Shown piece after piece: positions 61,385-64,000 of a DNA stretch of 64,000 bases (position 1 is its first letter; each line of letters opens with the position of its first letter). This DNA is from Paratractidigestivibacter faecalis. Its GTDB lineage: Bacteria; Actinomycetota; Coriobacteriia; Coriobacteriales; Atopobiaceae. The notes beneath the pieces were generated by a model. That model did not search any database and had not been told where the DNA came from. It was given only the letters and a program-made list of their open reading frames with translations. The DNA lies in NCBI RefSeq assembly GCF_003416765.1, contig NZ_QSNG01000001.1:1700742-1764741 (forward strand), written 5' to 3'. Both the position numbers and the translations under genes were made by a program.

Positions 61385-62089
61385 TTAGGCCATGAAGTCG
61401 CGGGTGATGGCGGTGTCGACCTTGATGCCAGGGCCCATCGTGGTGGAGACGGCGATGGACTTGACGTACTTGCCCTTGGCAGAGGACGGCTTCACGCGCA
61501 GGAGCTCGGTGTAGAGAGCACCGTAGTTCTCGACGAGCTTCTCGGTGTCGAAGGAAGCCTTGCCCATGGGGACGTGGCAGATGCCGTAGCGGTCAGCACG
61601 GTACTCGACGCGGCCGGCCTTGAGCTCGGCGACCATCTTGGCGACGTCCATGGTGACGGTGCCCAGCTTGGGGTTGGGCATGAGGCCACGGGGGCCGAGG
61701 ATCTTGCCGAGGCGGCCGACCTTGCCCATCATGTTCGGGGTGGCGATGGCGGCGTCGAACTCGATGTTGCCAGCGGCGATCTGGGCGATGAGGTCGTCAG
61801 AGCCGACGATGTCAGCACCGGCCTCCTCGGCCTCGGTAGCCTTGGCGCCCTCGGCGAAGACGGCAACGCGGACGGTCTTGCCGGTGCCGTGGGGCAGGGA
61901 GATGGAGCCGCGGATGTTCTGGTCGGCCTTGCGGGTGTCAACGCCCAGGCGGACGGCGACCTCGACGGTCTCGTCGAACTTGGCGGAAGACAGCTCCTTG
62001 GCGAGCTCCATGGCCTCCTTGGGGGTGTAGAGCTTGGTGGAGTCGACCTTCTCGGCGGCGCCCTTGTAGTTCTTTCCGTGCTTAGCCAT
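61385..62089 (-). CDS. rplA: Ribosomal protein L1
   Basis: The product is 234 aa from ATG 62089 (GAGGTAACACA upstream), giving [66 protein letters not shown] and the central [26 protein letters not shown] are conserved. It is the mobile stalk next to the E site and commonly represses rplKA through their mRNA. A GGCGAGAA copy lies 4 nt past the stop. Confidence 0.97.
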   Translation of the reverse strand: MAKHGKNYKGAAEKVDSTKLYTPKEAMELAKELSSAKFDETVEVAVRLGVDTRKADQNIRGSISLPHGTGKTVRVAVFAEGAKATEAEEAGADIVGSDDLIAQIAAGNIEFDAAIATPNMMGKVGRLGKILGPRGLMPNPKLGTVTMDVAKMVAELKAGRVEYRADRYGICHVPMGKASFDTEKLVENYGALYTELLRVKPSSAKGKYVKSIAVSTTMGPGIKVDTAITRDFMA

Positions 62090-62163
62090 TGTGTTACCTC
62101 CTGTGGTCAACGGGCGGCTGCGCCCTCCCACATCTTTGACGGATACCCGTCACTATCAGAGAG

Positions 62164-62183
62164 GCGCCCCCGGCCGGGGGCGC
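62164..62183 (-). repeat. Perfect 20-bp palindrome between rplK and rplA
   Basis: GCGCCCCCGGCCGGGGGCGC. There is no U-tract on either strand (CTCTCTG follows on the minus strand). It may slow or process the rplK-rplA transcript. Confidence 0.6.
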
Positions 62184-62199
62184 TTGAAACCAAAAGGTG

Positions 62200-62625
62200 C
62201 TACTCGGCGATGGTGACGCCCATGGAGCGAGCGGTGCCGGCAACGATCTTCTTGGCGGCCTCAATGTCGTTGGCGTTGAGGTCGGGCATCTTGATCTCGG
62301 CGATCTTGGTGAGCTGCTCCTGGGAGAGCTGGCCGACCTTGTCGCGCTGGGGGACGCCGGAGCCGCTCTTGAGGCCGAGCTCCTTCTTGATCAGCTGGGC
62401 CGCGGGAGGGGTCTTGCAGATGAAGTCGAAGGTGCGGTCCTCGTAGACGGTGATCTCGACGGGGATGATGTCGCCCTGCTTGTCAGACGTAGCAGCGTTG
62501 AACGCCTGGCAGAACTGCATGATGTTGACCTGGGCAGCACCGAGGGCGGGGCCGACGGGAGGAGCGGGGTTGGCGGCGCCAGCCGGAATCTGGAGCTTGA
62601 TGAAAGCGGTAACCTTCTTGGCCAT
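62200..62625 (-). CDS. rplK: Ribosomal protein L11
   Basis: The product is 141 aa from ATG 62625 with TTGGAGGTAGAA upstream: [44 protein letters not shown] and the C-terminal RNA-binding domain ending [10 protein letters not shown]. It forms the GTPase-associated centre and is the thiostrepton site; Pro residues of the N-terminal domain are intact. Confidence 0.98.
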   Translation of the reverse strand: MAKKVTAFIKLQIPAGAANPAPPVGPALGAAQVNIMQFCQAFNAATSDKQGDIIPVEITVYEDRTFDFICKTPPAAQLIKKELGLKSGSGVPQRDKVGQLSQEQLTKIAEIKMPDLNANDIEAAKKIVAGTARSMGVTIAE

Positions 62626-62714
62626 TTCTACCTCCAAAAGGGGTTGAACGAAATCTTTCTATCTACGCGCCGGACCCGAGAAGCCTCCTTGCGGAGCAGG
62701 CCGACGAAGAACAA

Positions 62715-63266
62715 CTAGCCGATGACGCTGACCTGGTCGGCCGTGAGCTCGACCGGGGTCTCGCGACCAAAGATGGTGAGCATGACCTTGATCTTGCCGG
62801 ACTCGGCGTTGACCTCGGACACGACGCCGTCGAAGTCGGCAAGGGGACCAGAGAGGACCTTGATGGACTGGCCGGCCTCGATGTTGGAGGCGGTGCGCTT
62901 GGGGGCGGCTGCGGCAGCGGCCGCGCGGTTGCCGCCACGACGGATCATCTTTTCGAACTCGTCACGACGGAGCGGAGAGGGCTTGCCGTCAAGACCGACG
63001 AAGCCAGTCACGCCCGGCGTGTTGCGCACGACGGCCCAGGTGTTGTCATCCATCTCCATGCGAACCAGGACGTAGCTCGGGAAGACCTTGTTCTCCTTGG
63101 TCTCCCTCTTGCCTCCGTCCTTGAGCTCGGTGACCTGCTCGGTCGGAATCTGGATGTCAACGACCTTGTCCTCAAGGCCGTAGATCTCAATGCGGTGCTC
63201 GAGGTCGGTCTTGACCTTGTTCTCGTAGCCGGAGTAGGTGTGAACGACATACCAGCGCTTAGCCAT
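62715..63266 (-). CDS. nusG: Transcription termination/antitermination factor NusG
   Basis: The product is 183 aa. The NGN domain is KRWYVVHTYSGYENKVKTDLEHRIEIYGLEDKVVDIQIPTE, then GFVGLDGKPSPLRRDEFEKMIRRG. An Ala-rich linker (NRAAAAAAAPKRTA) follows, then the KOW domain GQSIKVLSGPLADFDGVVSEVNAESGKIKVMLTIFGRETPVELTADQV. It links RNA polymerase to Rho and S10. Confidence 0.97.
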   Translation of the reverse strand: MAKRWYVVHTYSGYENKVKTDLEHRIEIYGLEDKVVDIQIPTEQVTELKDGGKRETKENKVFPSYVLVRMEMDDNTWAVVRNTPGVTGFVGLDGKPSPLRRDEFEKMIRRGGNRAAAAAAAPKRTASNIEAGQSIKVLSGPLADFDGVVSEVNAESGKIKVMLTIFGRETPVELTADQVSVIG

Positions 63267-63268
63267 GA

Positions 63269-63631
63269 CTACCCCCTCAGACCGGTAAAGCCAGCGATAA
63301 GAGCGACGATGCCCGTGTCAACAAGCCAGATGACGACGCCAAAGACGACGAGCATGGCGATGATGGCCACGGTGTAGGTCTTGAGCTCGTCCTTGGAGGG
63401 CCACACGACCTTGTGCATCTCGGTGCGGACATCGCCAAACCAGTTGGCAATGCGGCGGAAGAAGCCCGGCTTCTTGTCGGACTTCTTGGAGGCCTTGGCC
63501 TTGCTCTCAGCCTTGGCCTGGGAGGCGTTGGAAGAGGAAGCAGGCTGTGCGGCCAGCTGAGCCTCGCGCTTGGCGCGCTCCTCGGCGCGGGCCTTGCGCG
63601 CGCTCCTCTTGTTGCGGTCCTTGTTGGCCAT
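63269..63631 (-). CDS. secE: Protein translocase subunit SecE
   Basis: The product is 120 aa. A charged, Ala/Lys/Ser-rich cytoplasmic N-terminus of about 55 residues is followed by the amphipathic helix GFFRRIANWFGDVRTEMHKVVWPSKDEL and a single TM segment. This is the one-TM form, with a long N-terminal extension compared with 60-aa Gram-positive SecE. The stop is 2 nt before nusG. Confidence 0.95.
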   Translation of the reverse strand: MANKDRNKRSARKARAEERAKREAQLAAQPASSSNASQAKAESKAKASKKSDKKPGFFRRIANWFGDVRTEMHKVVWPSKDELKTYTVAIIAMLVVFGVVIWLVDTGIVALIAGFTGLRG

Positions 63632-63699
63632 TCGGTCTCCCTAAAAACTTGACTTACATAGAAACCGGCTAACCCCGAAGGGAAAGCCGGTGAAAAATC

Positions 63700-63775
63700 T
63701 GGCAGGCCAGGAAGGACTCGAACCCTCAACAAACGGTTTTGGAGACCGCCGCTCTACCATTGGAGCTACTGGCCT
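63700..63775 (-). tRNA. tRNA-Trp (anticodon CCA)
   Basis: This is a 76-nt cloverleaf with encoded CCA: AGGCCAG acceptor, D loop CAATGGTA, anticodon loop CTCCAAA, T arm GAGGG-TTCGAGT-CCTTC, CTGGCCT acceptor, discriminator G73. It sits between rpmG and secE, its common place in actinobacteria, and is probably processed from their mRNA. An ACCGGCT/AGCCGGT hairpin (about 63663-63692) follows it. Confidence 0.96.
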
Positions 63776-63795
63776 GTAAATAACCCGGCTAGTTT

Positions 63796-63945
63796 CTAGC
63801 GGGTCTCACGGTGCAGCGTGTGCTTGCGGCACCAGGGGCAGTACTTCTTCAACTCCATACGATCGGGGTTGTTGGACTTGTTCTTATTAGTGGTGTAGTT
63901 GCGGCGCTTGCACTCAGTGCACGCAAGAGTAACCAGTGTACGCAT
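63796..63945 (-). CDS. rpmG: Ribosomal protein L33 (zinc form)
   Basis: The product is 49 aa from ATG 63945 with AGGAGG upstream: [19 protein letters not shown], ending [20 protein letters not shown]9, C12, C36 and C39 make two CxxC zinc pairs (C+ form). It heads the rpmG / tRNA-Trp / secE / nusG order. The 55 bases before it to the window end show only a small CCGAA/TTCGG stem. Confidence 0.96.
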   Translation of the reverse strand: MRTLVTLACTECKRRNYTTNKNKSNNPDRMELKKYCPWCRKHTLHRETR

Positions 63946-64000
63946 GAATCCTCCTGAAAGAACCTTGCCAACCCCGAATCGTCTTTCGGAGTGACGCGGT

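Overview
The window is a G+C-rich (about 63-65% by eye) actinobacterial chromosome segment. Gene content (PRD regulator, NfnAB, homotetramer-type malic enzyme, Zn-binding forms of S14, L33 and L36, an actinobacterial-length RpoB) and codon use point to an anaerobic Coriobacteriia member, most likely Atopobiaceae (Olsenella-like). That placement is inference from memory of these families, not a database result.

Layout. (1) 1-4.5 kb is accessory-looking: the 5' part of a PRD-type transcriptional regulator, about 0.9 kb with no recognisable gene, and a GmrSD/DUF262-DUF1524 defence nuclease gene broken by one in-frame TGA. It ends at an initiator tRNA gene with a good promoter and terminator. (2) 4.7-27.4 kb is mixed housekeeping: an orphan solute-binding protein in an operon with two HAD phosphatases, a PH-domain membrane protein and peptidase T; malic enzyme; a plus-strand run galE / polyprenyl synthase / peptidoglycan-binding protein / P-loop kinase; nfnAB; glmU-prs and pth; tRNA-Gln; three family 2 glycosyltransferases; a membrane protein; a putative metal exporter; and truA. 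(3) 27.5-64 kb is the large ribosomal/RNA polymerase supercluster, all on the minus strand. In transcription order it reads rpmG, tRNA-Trp, secE, nusG, rplK, rplA, L10 leader, rplJ, rplL, rpoB, rpoC, [hypB, a 968-aa Fe-S flavoprotein, hypA], rpsL, rpsG, fusA, rpsJ, [histidine phosphatase], rplC-D-W-B, rpsS, rplV, rpsC, rplP, rpmC, rpsQ, rplN, rplX, [break with terminator and leader], rplE, rpsN, rpsH, rplF, rplR, rpsE, rpmD, rplO, secY, [terminator], adk, map, infA, rpmJ, rpsM, rpsK, rpsD, rpoA, rplQ. tuf is absent between fusA and rpsJ.

The most interesting signals are: an octamer GGCGAGAA (usually GGCGAGAAG) found about 36 times on the two strands, often as inverted pairs at gene 3' ends and in terminators, resembling DNA-uptake signal organisation; an 8-residue insertion that replaces the conserved RERAG stretch of RpoB fork loop 2, beside the rifampicin pocket; a natural Arg88 in ribosomal protein S12, the position where K88R gives streptomycin resistance elsewhere; a nickel-maturation trio between rpoC and rpsL; and several nested inverted-repeat elements, including a 248-bp element with 18-bp terminal inverted repeats. 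Positions and counts were read by eye.
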